The notes beneath the pieces are model-generated. The model was given only the letters and a program-made list of their open reading frames with translations. It searched no databases and was not told the DNA's origin. A program made the position numbers and the translations under genes. Of a DNA stretch of 39,220 bases, positions 29,774 to 37,553 are shown piece by piece. This stretch comes from Gammaproteobacteria bacterium (GTDB lineage Bacteria; Pseudomonadota; Gammaproteobacteria; Pseudomonadales; Azotimanducaceae). Location of the stretch: assembly GCA_030433075.1 (NCBI GenBank), contig JAUILI010000018.1:1-39220 (forward strand), read 5' to 3'. Each line of letters opens with the position of its first letter. Within the stretch, counting starts at the first letter, position 1.

Positions 29774-30480
29774 TGCGAGACGCTTCCGAATACGAAAGCA
29801 TTCAGCAGGGTACGAGCGACGAGAACCGCTTGGCTCAGCTGCGCCTCGTGCGCAAGGTCGCGGTTCACCTGAAGGCCCGGGTGCCCGATTTCGTCGAAGT
29901 AGACGACCTCGTGCAATACGGCATCATCGGCCTGCTTGAAGCGGAAAAAGCCTTCGATGCCAGCAAGGGCATCCCCTTTGACGCCTTCGTACGGCAACGC
30001 ATTCGCGGCGCCATGATCGATGAAATTCGGCGCATGTCCGATATTCCCCGAAGCGCCGTGGCAAACCTCAAGGCCCATGGGGAGGCCAGTAAGCGCCTGG
30101 CCGCGACCCTAGGGCGCGAACCCACCCAGGCCGAGGTCGCCGCCGAACTGGGGCTCTCGGACGAAGACTTTCAGAACGAACGAACCCACGCGCACCGCTT
30201 CCAAACCCTCGCCTACGACGACGTCGAACAAGAGGTGGAAGGGGTGACGGCCGCGCCGGAACTCGATCCCTCCATGCTCGTTGCCGATCAGGAGGGGCTT
30301 GATGCGCTGCAGGAGGCCGTTGCATCGCTTCCAGAGCGCGATCAGCTCATCCTTCAGCTCTACTACGTCGAAGAACTCAATTTGAAGGAAGTGGGGGCCG
30401 TCATTGGCGTTTCCGAATCTCGGGTTAGCCAGCTGCTAACGGCCAGCGCCGCGAAGCTTCGCAAAATCATTGCGTGCTAA
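29773..30480 (+). CDS. fliA: Flagellar sigma factor FliA (sigma28)
   Basis: A 235-residue sigma28 that transcribes the late flagellar genes. Region 2 is clear: VEVDDLVQYGIIGLLEAEKA, FDAFVRQRIRGAMIDEIRRM, and SDIPRSAV. Region 3: LGREPTQAEVAAELGLSDED. Region 4: LPERDQLILQLYYVEELNLK and EVGAVIGVSESRVSQLLTAS (helix-turn-helix). Length is typical. The ATG shares bases with the flhG stop; a longer upstream frame is rejected. Unlike in Pseudomonas and Vibrio, no cheY or cheZ follows; instead two unrecognised genes do. Confidence 0.96.
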   Translation: MRDASEYESIQQGTSDENRLAQLRLVRKVAVHLKARVPDFVEVDDLVQYGIIGLLEAEKAFDASKGIPFDAFVRQRIRGAMIDEIRRMSDIPRSAVANLKAHGEASKRLAATLGREPTQAEVAAELGLSDEDFQNERTHAHRFQTLAYDDVEQEVEGVTAAPELDPSMLVADQEGLDALQEAVASLPERDQLILQLYYVEELNLKEVGAVIGVSESRVSQLLTASAAKLRKIIAC

Positions 30481-30489
30481 ACTTAAGGG

Positions 30490-30502
30490 CCTAACGGTTA
30501 GG
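30490..30502. repeat. Short inverted repeat after fliA
   Basis: CCTAAC-G-GTTAGG, a perfect 6-bp inverted repeat with one central base, between the fliA stop and the next gene. It is too small to be a terminator and may be chance or a weak operator. Confidence 0.2.
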
Positions 30503-30513
30503 AACAGCTTCAG

Positions 30514-31044
30514 ATGGCATTGTTCGGACGATCCAAGGATACGCAGAAGGAGGCGATGGTCGCCGCCAAACGCGATTTTGAAATCGCCTCGGACCCGGAC
30601 GCACCGGGATCGGTGCGGCGTATCCGTAGCCGCGTGGCCCTACGCTGCAAGGCGCTCCTCGATAAGACCTTCGTAGACGGCGCCCAGCGTACGGAACGGC
30701 ACGAACAAGCCGTGATTGTGGCCATCAATAACGGGAAACCCCAGCCCGAGGCGCCGAAAGCTAAATCCTTTGGGACGGTCCCAGCCTTCGACCATGAAGT
30801 CATGGCCTTCCTTCCGCAGGAATTCGCCGATCGTGCCTTTGACCTCGGGCGCCGCTACCAACGCGTTGAAATCGACGCCAAGCAAGCCATCGATTACATG
30901 CAGGCCCTCGCTGATGAGGTCTGTGCCACGCTGCAGGTGGACCCACCCTTCGAGGCCCTCCGCTTCCTCCGCGATGAAATCGCCGCAGAAGAAGGCGAGG
31001 CGGACGGAGAAGAGGTCAGCCAAGAGGATCAGCCTAGCCCCTAG
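30514..31044 (+). CDS. Unrecognised protein in fliA operon
   Basis: A 176-residue protein that I do not recognise. No signal peptide and no transmembrane helix is visible; it is predicted to be cytoplasmic. The N-terminus is basic (MALFGRSKDTQKEAMVAAKR). The centre has two helical stretches (LPQEFADRAFDLGRRYQRVE, IDAKQAIDYMQALADEV). The C-terminus is very acidic (EEGEADGEEVSQEDQ). It lies 33 bp after fliA where many polar flagellates have cheY or cheZ. It shows no resemblance to either that I can see. The ATG has AGGA 10 bp before. It is likely to be co-transcribed with fliA. Confidence 0.7.
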   Translation: MALFGRSKDTQKEAMVAAKRDFEIASDPDAPGSVRRIRSRVALRCKALLDKTFVDGAQRTERHEQAVIVAINNGKPQPEAPKAKSFGTVPAFDHEVMAFLPQEFADRAFDLGRRYQRVEIDAKQAIDYMQALADEVCATLQVDPPFEALRFLRDEIAAEEGEADGEEVSQEDQPSP

Positions 31045-31087
31045 GGGACAAGGCCTTTCGATCGGGCCACCGGGAGATCGTTAAGCT

Positions 31088-31693
31088 ATGGAAACAACGC
31101 TCCTCTTGATCATCCTGATCGCCCTGGCGCTGATCCTCGTCCTCCTGGTTTATGTCGTTGATCGGCTCATGGCCCTCGAAAAGATGACCCTGAACCTCCC
31201 TTCCTTTGGCACGGAACAGGAGGCCCCGGCGGACAATGGGGATAAGCACTTTGGAACTCTGACGGGGCAGCAGCTCTGGGACGGCATGAATGGAAAGCCC
31301 GTAGAAGGCTGGACCGCCGATACCTTCCACGCGCTCCGTCCCCGCTACGAGGTGGTGCTCGGCAAACACATCGAACAGCTTTTCCAGGCGGGGAAAAGCG
31401 GCAAGCTCCTCCCCCCAAGCCCGGCCACCATCGAAACCCTTCGAGGTTCGGTCGCCTCCTTCATTCCCGCGAACCACGCTCAGACGCTCCACGGTCTTGG
31501 GGCGCGCAGCAATAGCGAGGCGGCAGCAGAGCTTGCGGACGCCCTGGATGATGTGACGGAAATTCTCTATGGCCGTACGGGGCTCGACCTTCGTCGACCC
31601 TACTCGGAAAAGCTTCTTGGCTATACCGGCGAGGAAGCCTCCCCCAGCGAAGAAGCCGCCGGCGATGCGCCGGAGGGTACCGCGGAGCGCTAA
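31088..31693 (+). CDS. Unrecognised membrane-anchored protein
   Basis: A 201-residue protein with an N-terminal transmembrane anchor (TTLLLIILIALALILVLLVY, about residues 3-22), followed by a cytoplasmic or periplasmic domain I do not recognise (TGQQLWDGMNGKPVEGWTAD, VVLGKHIEQLFQAGKSG, PATIETLRGSV). The C-terminal tail is acidic. Size and N-terminal anchor recall FipA, the FlhF-interacting protein, but I do not see its DUF2802 signature. It lies 43 bp after the previous gene. The stop overlaps the stop of the convergent FlhB-like gene (31690-31693). Confidence 0.7.
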   Translation: METTLLLIILIALALILVLLVYVVDRLMALEKMTLNLPSFGTEQEAPADNGDKHFGTLTGQQLWDGMNGKPVEGWTADTFHALRPRYEVVLGKHIEQLFQAGKSGKLLPPSPATIETLRGSVASFIPANHAQTLHGLGARSNSEAAAELADALDDVTEILYGRTGLDLRRPYSEKLLGYTGEEASPSEEAAGDAPEGTAER

Positions 31694-31977
31694 CCGTCTG
31701 GCGGCGCAAGGCCCCTAAGCCAGTAGGCCCAGGACAGGACAATGGCCACGGCCGTAAAGAGCTCGTCGGGAATTTCCTCGTCAAGGCGAAGCTGGGAAAG
31801 GGCCGAGGCGAGGGCAGGATCCCGGGTCACGAAAACCCCCTGAAGCTTGGCTTCCTGAATAATCGCCTCGGCGAGCTCTCCGTCCCCCGTGGCGGATACC
31901 CGAGGGGCCGAAACCCCTTCGTAGGTCAGTGCGATAGCGCTTCGGCGCTCGGACCCCTTCGGGACTTCCTCGCTCAT
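31690..31977 (-). CDS. FlhB C-terminal domain homologue (FhlB/YlqH-like)
   Basis: A 95-residue protein equivalent to the cytoplasmic C-terminal fragment of FlhB after autocleavage. It runs AIALTYEGVSAPRVSATGDG, ELAEAIIQEAKLQGVFVTRD, then LRLDEEIPDELFTAVAIVLS. It has no membrane part and no NPTH-type cleavage site. Such proteins often neighbour a FliK-like gene (compare Bacillus ylqG-ylqH) and can partly substitute for the FlhB C-terminal domain in substrate switching. It overlaps the FliK-like gene by ATGA. Confidence 0.85.
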   Translation of the reverse strand: MSEEVPKGSERRSAIALTYEGVSAPRVSATGDGELAEAIIQEAKLQGVFVTRDPALASALSQLRLDEEIPDELFTAVAIVLSWAYWLRGLAPPDG

Positions 31978-32996
31978 GGGCGATCCTGGCGGGCGTGGGC
32001 ATGCACCGCAAAGCTTTCGAGCCGCAGCTGAAGGGCCGCGAGCTCGCCCTGGAGCCCCGCCTCCTCCCGCCGGGCCAGCTCCGCCGTTCCTGGCTTAGGG
32101 GCCCAAAGCGTGAAGCCCACCTTTCCGTCTAAGGAAAAGCGCGTGCGCATCCAGAGGGGCCCAAGGCTATCCAAGGTGGTCGCCGCGTGAACCACCCAAA
32201 GGGGTGCCGCGCTCCGGTCCTCCGCCTGCTCTTTCTGGAGCTCCAGAGCCACCGCGGGCCCGTCTCGTAACGTTAAGACCCAAGCCAAATGCACGTCCTG
32301 GCGCTGGGCCGCCACCACCCCCTCAGCCTGCGCCCGCTCAAGCCCCGAAAGGACCTCCCCGGTCACCCGAGCCAACTCCGAATTCGCCGGCGCGAGCTGC
32401 CCCACGCGCAGGAGCGCCCGCTTCAAATCCATGGGGGAGACCGGGCGACGCGCTGCCAGCTGCCCTTCGAGGAATAGCCCGGACTGCACCAGGCTCGCCC
32501 GCAGCGCCGCCCCATCCAGATCTCCAGAATTGGGCCGCGGAAGGGTCAGCTGGTGCTCCGGAGGCGCCTTCTCCGAGAGCGCAAAGAGCCCATCCATGCG
32601 CTGCGCTTGCTGCGCCAGGCTTAAGCTGGGCGCTGCAAGCTGGCGAAAAAGCCCACTGAAGCGCGGTGCCCCGGGGATCGTGCTGGGCGCTGGCCCGGGG
32701 GCCCTCCGGGAGGGCGCCGAAACGGGATCGAGGGCGAGCCCCCGGGGCGTGCTTCGAAGGCGAAAGCTTCGCCGATCCCCCGGGGGAAAGGGCGCCTGGC
32801 CAGAGAGCTGGAGGGCGCGATCCCCGTACAGCAGCCGGGCCCGTCCGTCGACCAGGGCGCTGACCAGCTCAATGACCTGCCCCGCGCGTAGCCCCAGCTC
32901 CTGGGCCACGGGAGGCGCAAGTACGAGGGCCCGCCCCTCCAGAAAGATGGGCAGCGCCCGGGGAATGGCCCCAATCTGCTCTGGGCCCAGGGCCAT
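31974..32996 (-). CDS. FliK-like hook-length control protein
   Basis: A 340-residue protein with the N-terminal linker and C-terminal domain arrangement of FliK/YlqG proteins. The C-terminal half (residues about 235-325) resembles the FliK C-terminal domain: LAWVLTLRDGPAVALELQKE, TLDSLGPLWMRTRFSLDGKV, GFTLWAPKPGTAELARREEA. The central part is proline and alanine rich. FliK sets hook length and switches export via FlhB. No other fliK is in the window; the canonical position (fliJKLM) lies outside. It could be a second, FlhB-homologue-associated FliK. Start ATG 32996, 1 bp after the LysM gene. Confidence 0.72.
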   Translation of the reverse strand: MALGPEQIGAIPRALPIFLEGRALVLAPPVAQELGLRAGQVIELVSALVDGRARLLYGDRALQLSGQAPFPPGDRRSFRLRSTPRGLALDPVSAPSRRAPGPAPSTIPGAPRFSGLFRQLAAPSLSLAQQAQRMDGLFALSEKAPPEHQLTLPRPNSGDLDGAALRASLVQSGLFLEGQLAARRPVSPMDLKRALLRVGQLAPANSELARVTGEVLSGLERAQAEGVVAAQRQDVHLAWVLTLRDGPAVALELQKEQAEDRSAAPLWVVHAATTLDSLGPLWMRTRFSLDGKVGFTLWAPKPGTAELARREEAGLQGELAALQLRLESFAVHAHARQDRP

Positions 32997-32997
32997 G

Positions 32998-33459
32998 CTA
33001 GGGGTAGCGAATCATGCGCCGGCGATCGATGGTTTGACCCACCTGGGGATCATCGAAGACCACGGCGCGGAAGTCCTCGGCCCCGGGAACGCGCAGCTCA
33101 ACGCCAGCCAGGAGGTAGTTCGGATTCCTCCGGCGAAAGGCCCGGGGGTTGGCTTGAATGAAGGCGTCCCGGACCACCGCGTGGCGCACCGGCAAGTCGC
33201 CCAGGGTCGAGAAGATTATTTCGTCGAGCGTATCCCCGGGCTGCACGCGATAGTGCCCCCCAGCGAGGGGCTTACGGCTGAGCTCGCCTTCGAGGGTGCG
33301 GAACCCCTGGAGCAGCTGGGCCAGGGCAGCCTCCGTGGAGCCAGAGCCGGTCGGTAAGCGTGCGGGAAGTACGCGGCTCACATCCGCGGCGCCGGCAGGG
33401 CCTGCCGTCGCTAGCATCGCAAGGGACAGGACTAGACCCTTCAGGTAGCGCGTGTTCAT
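32998..33459 (-). CDS. Small periplasmic LysM protein, FimV-like
   Basis: A 153-residue protein with a Sec signal peptide (LKGLVLSLAMLATAGPAGA, cleaved near residue 24) and one LysM-like domain (about 68-124): GGHYRVQPGDTLDEIIFSTL, then VRDAFIQANPRAFRRRNPNY and LLAGVELRVPG. The F-I-x-A-N-P-x-A-F and L-x-A-G-V-x-L-R-V-P pattern matches the LysM region of FimV/HubP, polar landmark proteins that act with FlhF, but no transmembrane or TPR part follows. It is expected to bind peptidoglycan. It overlaps the preceding gene by ATGA. Confidence 0.78.
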   Translation of the reverse strand: MNTRYLKGLVLSLAMLATAGPAGAADVSRVLPARLPTGSGSTEAALAQLLQGFRTLEGELSRKPLAGGHYRVQPGDTLDEIIFSTLGDLPVRHAVVRDAFIQANPRAFRRRNPNYLLAGVELRVPGAEDFRAVVFDDPQVGQTIDRRRMIRYP

Positions 33460-34463
33460 GGCGTTGAATCCTCCCCGGTCAGCGGTTTGTTCTCCCTGGG
33501 GGTATCACCCACGACGGGGCGCGGCGGCGGGTAACGGAGGCGGGGCCCCGTATCCCCAATTTCCAACTGGGCTTCAAGCGCTTCGAGGTACCGTTCCCGA
33601 GTGAGGGTGACAAGCGCCTCTACGTCGTCCTCAAGGCGAAGGAGAGATCGGGTCCGCCCATCCACTGCTTGCAGCCGCTTAGCCATGCTGTCTAAGGCCT
33701 CTGTGGTGCCCTTCAGGACTGCCTCCTGCGTACCAAGGGTACTTCCCAGGATATCGACCCGGCTGTTGAGCGCATTCATGCCCTCCGCGAAGGCGGAATC
33801 GATGCGCGGCTCAAGCGCCGAGGGCACCGTCGACGGCAGGGCTTCTAGGCGCTGCTGCGTATCCTGAAGCGCAATGGTCAGCCGGTCCTGGGCCATCAAA
33901 AGATCGCGCTGCGTCTCCGCGACCACGCCCATGGCTTCCCGGATGCTTTCGAGTTCCCGGAGGCCCGCAGCCTGCCTCACTACCCGCGTACCCACTGCCT
34001 CAAGGGTGGCATCGAGGCGCGATAGGCGAACGGTTAGGGTTGTTGCCATGTAGACAAAGACCAGGAGCCCGAGAAAAAGGATCCCGCCCATCGCGTATAC
34101 GATGGTTTTGTTGAGCTTCTGGATTCCACCCAGGTGGGTATTGAGCTCGGTCATACCCCCATGAAAGCTTTGCCCCACCCGCTCCGCCGCCTGGGCGACG
34201 TCGTTGGCCGTCTCCGCTGCATCAAGGAGCAAACTTACAGCCGCGGCGGACAGGCTTTCCGCACCTTCAGCCCCCTTCGGGGCGACTTCGCTTTCATCGC
34301 CAGGTGCCTCGGAGGAATCAGCGCTCTCCGAGGTGTCCGGGGTGCTACTGGGGACGCCATCACCTTCGGAGGCCGTGGCTTCGCTCCGCTCCTCCTCCGG
34401 AGCGCCGGGACCGGTCGCCGCCGCGAGAACCGCTTCCGGATCCTTATCGTCCCGATCAACCAT
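33456..34463 (-). CDS. Unrecognised membrane coiled-coil protein
   Basis: A 335-residue protein that I do not recognise. It has an acidic low-complexity N-terminus (1-70), one helix-rich stretch (71-115), a single transmembrane helix (about 121-144, IVYAMGGILFLGLLVFVYMA), and a long predicted coiled coil (about 145-300) such as QDRLTIALQDTQQRLEALPS and EALDSMAKRLQAVDGRTRSL. It ends in a short proline-rich tail. N-terminus in, C-terminus periplasmic is the likely orientation. It overlaps the genes on both sides (8 bp and ATGA), suggesting a joint complex. Confidence 0.72.
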   Translation of the reverse strand: MVDRDDKDPEAVLAAATGPGAPEEERSEATASEGDGVPSSTPDTSESADSSEAPGDESEVAPKGAEGAESLSAAAVSLLLDAAETANDVAQAAERVGQSFHGGMTELNTHLGGIQKLNKTIVYAMGGILFLGLLVFVYMATTLTVRLSRLDATLEAVGTRVVRQAAGLRELESIREAMGVVAETQRDLLMAQDRLTIALQDTQQRLEALPSTVPSALEPRIDSAFAEGMNALNSRVDILGSTLGTQEAVLKGTTEALDSMAKRLQAVDGRTRSLLRLEDDVEALVTLTRERYLEALEAQLEIGDTGPRLRYPPPRPVVGDTPRENKPLTGEDSTP

Positions 34464-34767
34464 CGGTGCCTACCCCCTCTTTCGACCACTTAGCAGCGCG
34501 GTCTTTCAATGCTTGTCGGCGGGCATTAACGCCCGCTAGGCGCGCCCAAAGTGCGGAATCATCGCTAACAGAATCCTGGGGCACGGGCTCCGCCACGGCC
34601 TTGGGTTGCGCGTCCGCAGGCGGTTGCCTGACCGACGATGGCACAACAACCGCCGGCCCCTTCGCTACCCCAGGAACGGGACGAGGCCTGAACGCGCCCC
34701 CGCCCCCTTCCGGAACTCGGCTAAGGGTTGGCTTCCCCGATCCGAAGCTGGTGGGCAAGTCCGCCAT
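34456..34767 (-). CDS. Unrecognised small proline-rich protein
   Basis: A 103-residue protein of unknown function, rich in Pro, Ala, Gly and Val in the first 65 residues and more helical and charged after that (ALWARLAGVNARRQALKDRA). No signal peptide or membrane segment is seen. It could be a disordered adaptor. The start has GGAG at 8 bp before the ATG. It overlaps the membrane coiled-coil gene by 8 bp and lies 22 bp after the AAA-like gene. Confidence 0.6.
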   Translation of the reverse strand: MADLPTSFGSGKPTLSRVPEGGGGAFRPRPVPGVAKGPAVVVPSSVRQPPADAQPKAVAEPVPQDSVSDDSALWARLAGVNARRQALKDRAAKWSKEGVGTDG

Positions 34768-34789
34768 GAGAATCTCCGCTGCCTGTCCC

Positions 34790-35623
34790 CTATCTAGTCG
34801 ACAGCTCGCCCGAAGGGCTTGAGGCGTTGACCGGAACCGTAAGCGACCGCTGGCCCGCGCCGTACCACCAGCTAAGCGCGAGCACGGTGAGCCCCGCAGC
34901 GAGCAGAAACGGCCAGCGCACGAGCGCCGGGGGGCTAGCTCGGGTCGACGCGCTAGGCGTATGCGCCAAATGTTCGGTCACGGGTGCTTCGACCCGTTGT
35001 TCGCTAACCTCCGGGGGGGCGACGGACTCGACGACCCGCTCCCGGCGCAGCTGAGCAACCAGCGATGCCACGTCATCGCCAAACCCTTGAGCATCAGCGT
35101 CAGCCTCAAAGGCTTCCAGCGCATCCTCCCTGGGAACGGGGATGCTCCAACTGCGGAGCCCCCGCCGAAAACTCTCCTCAAGGACCTCCGGAAGCCTACG
35201 CCGCCGGTAACCAAGGATAAGCAGCGCGATCCGTGCACCTGGTAAATCCTGGACCATCCTAGCTAGCAGTGCGGCCTCATCGGCATCTAAGCTCTCAAGC
35301 TCATGGATCGCGAACACCCGAAGAGGCCCTGCAGCATCATCTCCCGCCCGCGCTTGATCAACGCTCAAGGGCTCCAACAGCTGATTTAAGCGCCCCATGA
35401 GCGCTTCTGGGCTGCCCGGCGCATAGGTTTCCAGGACCACATCGGGGCGAGACCGCAGACTGCGCAGCAAACGTTGACCGTAATGCTCCACCAGCGCTCC
35501 GGAGCTCGAAAGCAGCGCAACGCTCCGCCGATGAAGCACTAAAGAATCCACCATGCGCTGGTAGCGTGCCTGATCCACCGCCGACAGGAAGAACCCTTCC
35601 GCATCAAAGCGCACATCACTCAC
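34790..35623 (-). CDS. Degenerate AAA (ExeA/DamX-like) membrane protein
   Basis: A 277-residue protein whose layout follows ExeA/GspA-type AAA ATPases. An N-terminal RYQRMVDSLVLHRRSVALLS is followed by a position where the P-loop would be. There it reads SSSGALVEHYG (39-49) with no GKT. The Walker B position reads LRVFAIHELES (101-111) rather than h-h-h-D-E. The downstream helix-strand pairs resemble the family (ARIALLILGYRRRRLPEVLE, FRRGLRSWSIPVPREDALEA). A single transmembrane helix (235-254) ends it, leaving a short outer tail. It is probably a non-hydrolysing scaffold. It lies 4 bp after flhB, so it belongs to the export-gate operon. The family link is tentative. Confidence 0.62.
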   Translation of the reverse strand: MSDVRFDAEGFFLSAVDQARYQRMVDSLVLHRRSVALLSSSGALVEHYGQRLLRSLRSRPDVVLETYAPGSPEALMGRLNQLLEPLSVDQARAGDDAAGPLRVFAIHELESLDADEAALLARMVQDLPGARIALLILGYRRRRLPEVLEESFRRGLRSWSIPVPREDALEAFEADADAQGFGDDVASLVAQLRRERVVESVAPPEVSEQRVEAPVTEHLAHTPSASTRASPPALVRWPFLLAAGLTVLALSWWYGAGQRSLTVPVNASSPSGELSTR

Positions 35624-35627
35624 GATG

Positions 35628-36773
35628 CTAATCCTCTTGCTCGCCGTCTACGGAGAAGCGGTACCCCTCGGGGACCTTGGGCCGGGGTCGCCGAACCTTC
35701 CCATCGCGCATCGACGCCTCCAGCTTGAAGACGTAGGCAATGACCTGGGCCACGGGGAAGAACAGCGCTTCCGGAATCGTCTCTTCCAGCTCCGTAGTGT
35801 AGTACACCGCTCGGGCCAGGGGCGGCGCTTCAAACTGAGCGACCCCATGGTGGAGCGCCAGCTGACGGATCTGGAGCGCGAGCTCGTCCGTGCCCTTCGC
35901 CACCACCACCGGGGGCCTATCCCCGTCGAGGTCGTAGCTTAGGGCAACGGCGAAGTGGCTCGGGTTCGTAATCACCACATCGGCGTCCTTCACGTTGCCC
36001 AGCATGCGCGCCGAGGCCAGCTCCCGCTGCTTGCGCCGAATGGCAGCGCGAACTTCCGGGCGCCCTTCCATATCCTTCATTTCATCGCGCACTTCCTGCC
36101 GGGTCATGCGCATGCGCTTGAAGAAGTCATAGCGCTGGTAGGGAATATCTACGGCGGCAATGAGCGCCAAGGCGAGGGAAGCCACCAGGGCCGACAGGGC
36201 GATGATGGCGCCCGCGCGCCCGAGCGCCGTCTCGTAGGGCATGAGCCCCAGGCCCACGAGCTCCACGATGTGGGCATCGAGCATGAGATAGACCACCCCG
36301 GCCACCAGGGAGAACTTCGCCAGGGCCTTCCCCAGCTCCACTAGGGCTTTGAGTCCGAACATGCGCTTAAAGCCGTTTAAGGGATTCAGTTTGCTGAATT
36401 TCGGCAGCGCGGCCTTGGGTGCGAAGAGGACCCCCCCCGTCATGGAGCCCCCAAGGAGCGCCATTACCAGGGTCAAAGCCAGCAGGGGCACTACGGGCAA
36501 AAGCGCCTCCCCCAGGCGGCTGAGAAAGACCCCAGGAAGGAGACGTTCGGAGAAGAGCAGGCGGCGGTCGAAGGTGAGCGCGTCGGTGGCGAAGTCGGCC
36601 AGCCCAGCGCCAATCCAGGGCCCTAGGAGATAGAGCAAGGCCAGCGCAGAAATGGTGACGGCTGCTGCCGTGGCCTCCGTGGACCGGGGAATCTGCCCGT
36701 CCTCCCGCGCCTTTTCTAGGCGCCGCGCGGTGGGCTCTTCGGTTTTGTCGTCGTCGCTCGCATCCTCAGACAT
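35628..36773 (-). CDS. flhB: Flagellar export switch protein FlhB
   Basis: A 381-residue inner-membrane export gate protein. The N-terminus KTEEPTARRLEKAREDGQIP and four transmembrane helices are typical. The cytoplasmic autocleavage site is NPSH (N270-P271-S272-H273) rather than the usual NPTH; the asparagine and proline needed for cleavage are intact. The C-terminal domain includes AVALSYDLDGDRPPVVVAKG and IRQLALHHGVAQFEAPPLAR with AVYYTTELEETIPEALF. It overlaps fliR by ATGA. Confidence 0.97.
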   Translation of the reverse strand: MSEDASDDDKTEEPTARRLEKAREDGQIPRSTEATAAAVTISALALLYLLGPWIGAGLADFATDALTFDRRLLFSERLLPGVFLSRLGEALLPVVPLLALTLVMALLGGSMTGGVLFAPKAALPKFSKLNPLNGFKRMFGLKALVELGKALAKFSLVAGVVYLMLDAHIVELVGLGLMPYETALGRAGAIIALSALVASLALALIAAVDIPYQRYDFFKRMRMTRQEVRDEMKDMEGRPEVRAAIRRKQRELASARMLGNVKDADVVITNPSHFAVALSYDLDGDRPPVVVAKGTDELALQIRQLALHHGVAQFEAPPLARAVYYTTELEETIPEALFFPVAQVIAYVFKLEASMRDGKVRRPRPKVPEGYRFSVDGEQED

Positions 36774-37543
36774 CAGCTAAGCCCCACCAAGGTCCGAAGC
36801 TGCTGAAAGCCCTGAAGCCAAAGCCCCTCAATGCGAAAGACGAGGGTCGGTAGCGCCACGACGAGAATGCCAAGGCCTACGAGGAGCAAGGCGGGAAAAC
36901 CCACGGCGAAGATGTTCAGGGACGGCGCGGCTCGGGTGATGATGCCCATGCCCACATTGACGCATAGCATCACCGCCAGAATCGGCAGCGCAAGCGTGAC
37001 GCCCCCAAGGAAAATCATGGAGGACCACTCAAGCACGAAGGGGAAAAACGCCGACAGGTTGGGCACCACCCCGATGGGCAGGCTTCGGAAGCTCTCGAGC
37101 AGGATGGAGATGAGCACCAGGTGCCCCCCGAGGCCCAGGAACAGCAGCGTCGCAATCACCAAGAGAAATTGCGCCATCACGGGAACGTTACCCAAGTTCG
37201 GATCAATCATGTTGGCCATGGCAAGGCCCATGGCCGCGGAGATGGCCTGCCCCGCCACCACCACGGCGGCGGTCACGATCTGAAGCACGAGCCCCATCAC
37301 CGCTCCAATGCTGACCTGCACGAACACCTCGCGAAGCCCCGCGGCACTGAAGGGATCGACGAAGGGCCAGTCGTGCAGGGGGTAGATCAGGAAGGTCAGC
37401 ACCAATGCTAAAAGAATGCGCAGCCGAATATTAAAGGCCGATACGGAGAAGATGGGGGCCGCCAGCAGCAGAGCGGAAATGCGGATCATGGGCCAGAGGA
37501 ACGCCAGAAAGCGCTCCACCACTTCAGCCACTAGGAGATCCAC
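36773..37543 (-). CDS. fliR: Flagellar export gate protein FliR
   Basis: A 256-residue inner-membrane protein of the type III export core. The N-terminal FLAFLWPMIRISALLLAAPI and FSVSAFNIRLRILLALVLTF are conserved. Hydrophobic segments continue through AGQAISAAMGLAMANMIDPN, LLFLGLGGHLVLISILLESF and SLNIFAVGFPALLLVGLGIL. Length is standard. It lies 10 bp after fliQ. Confidence 0.96.
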   Translation of the reverse strand: MDLLVAEVVERFLAFLWPMIRISALLLAAPIFSVSAFNIRLRILLALVLTFLIYPLHDWPFVDPFSAAGLREVFVQVSIGAVMGLVLQIVTAAVVVAGQAISAAMGLAMANMIDPNLGNVPVMAQFLLVIATLLFLGLGGHLVLISILLESFRSLPIGVVPNLSAFFPFVLEWSSMIFLGGVTLALPILAVMLCVNVGMGIITRAAPSLNIFAVGFPALLLVGLGILVVALPTLVFRIEGLWLQGFQQLRTLVGLS

Positions 37544-37553
37544 GGCGCCGGGC

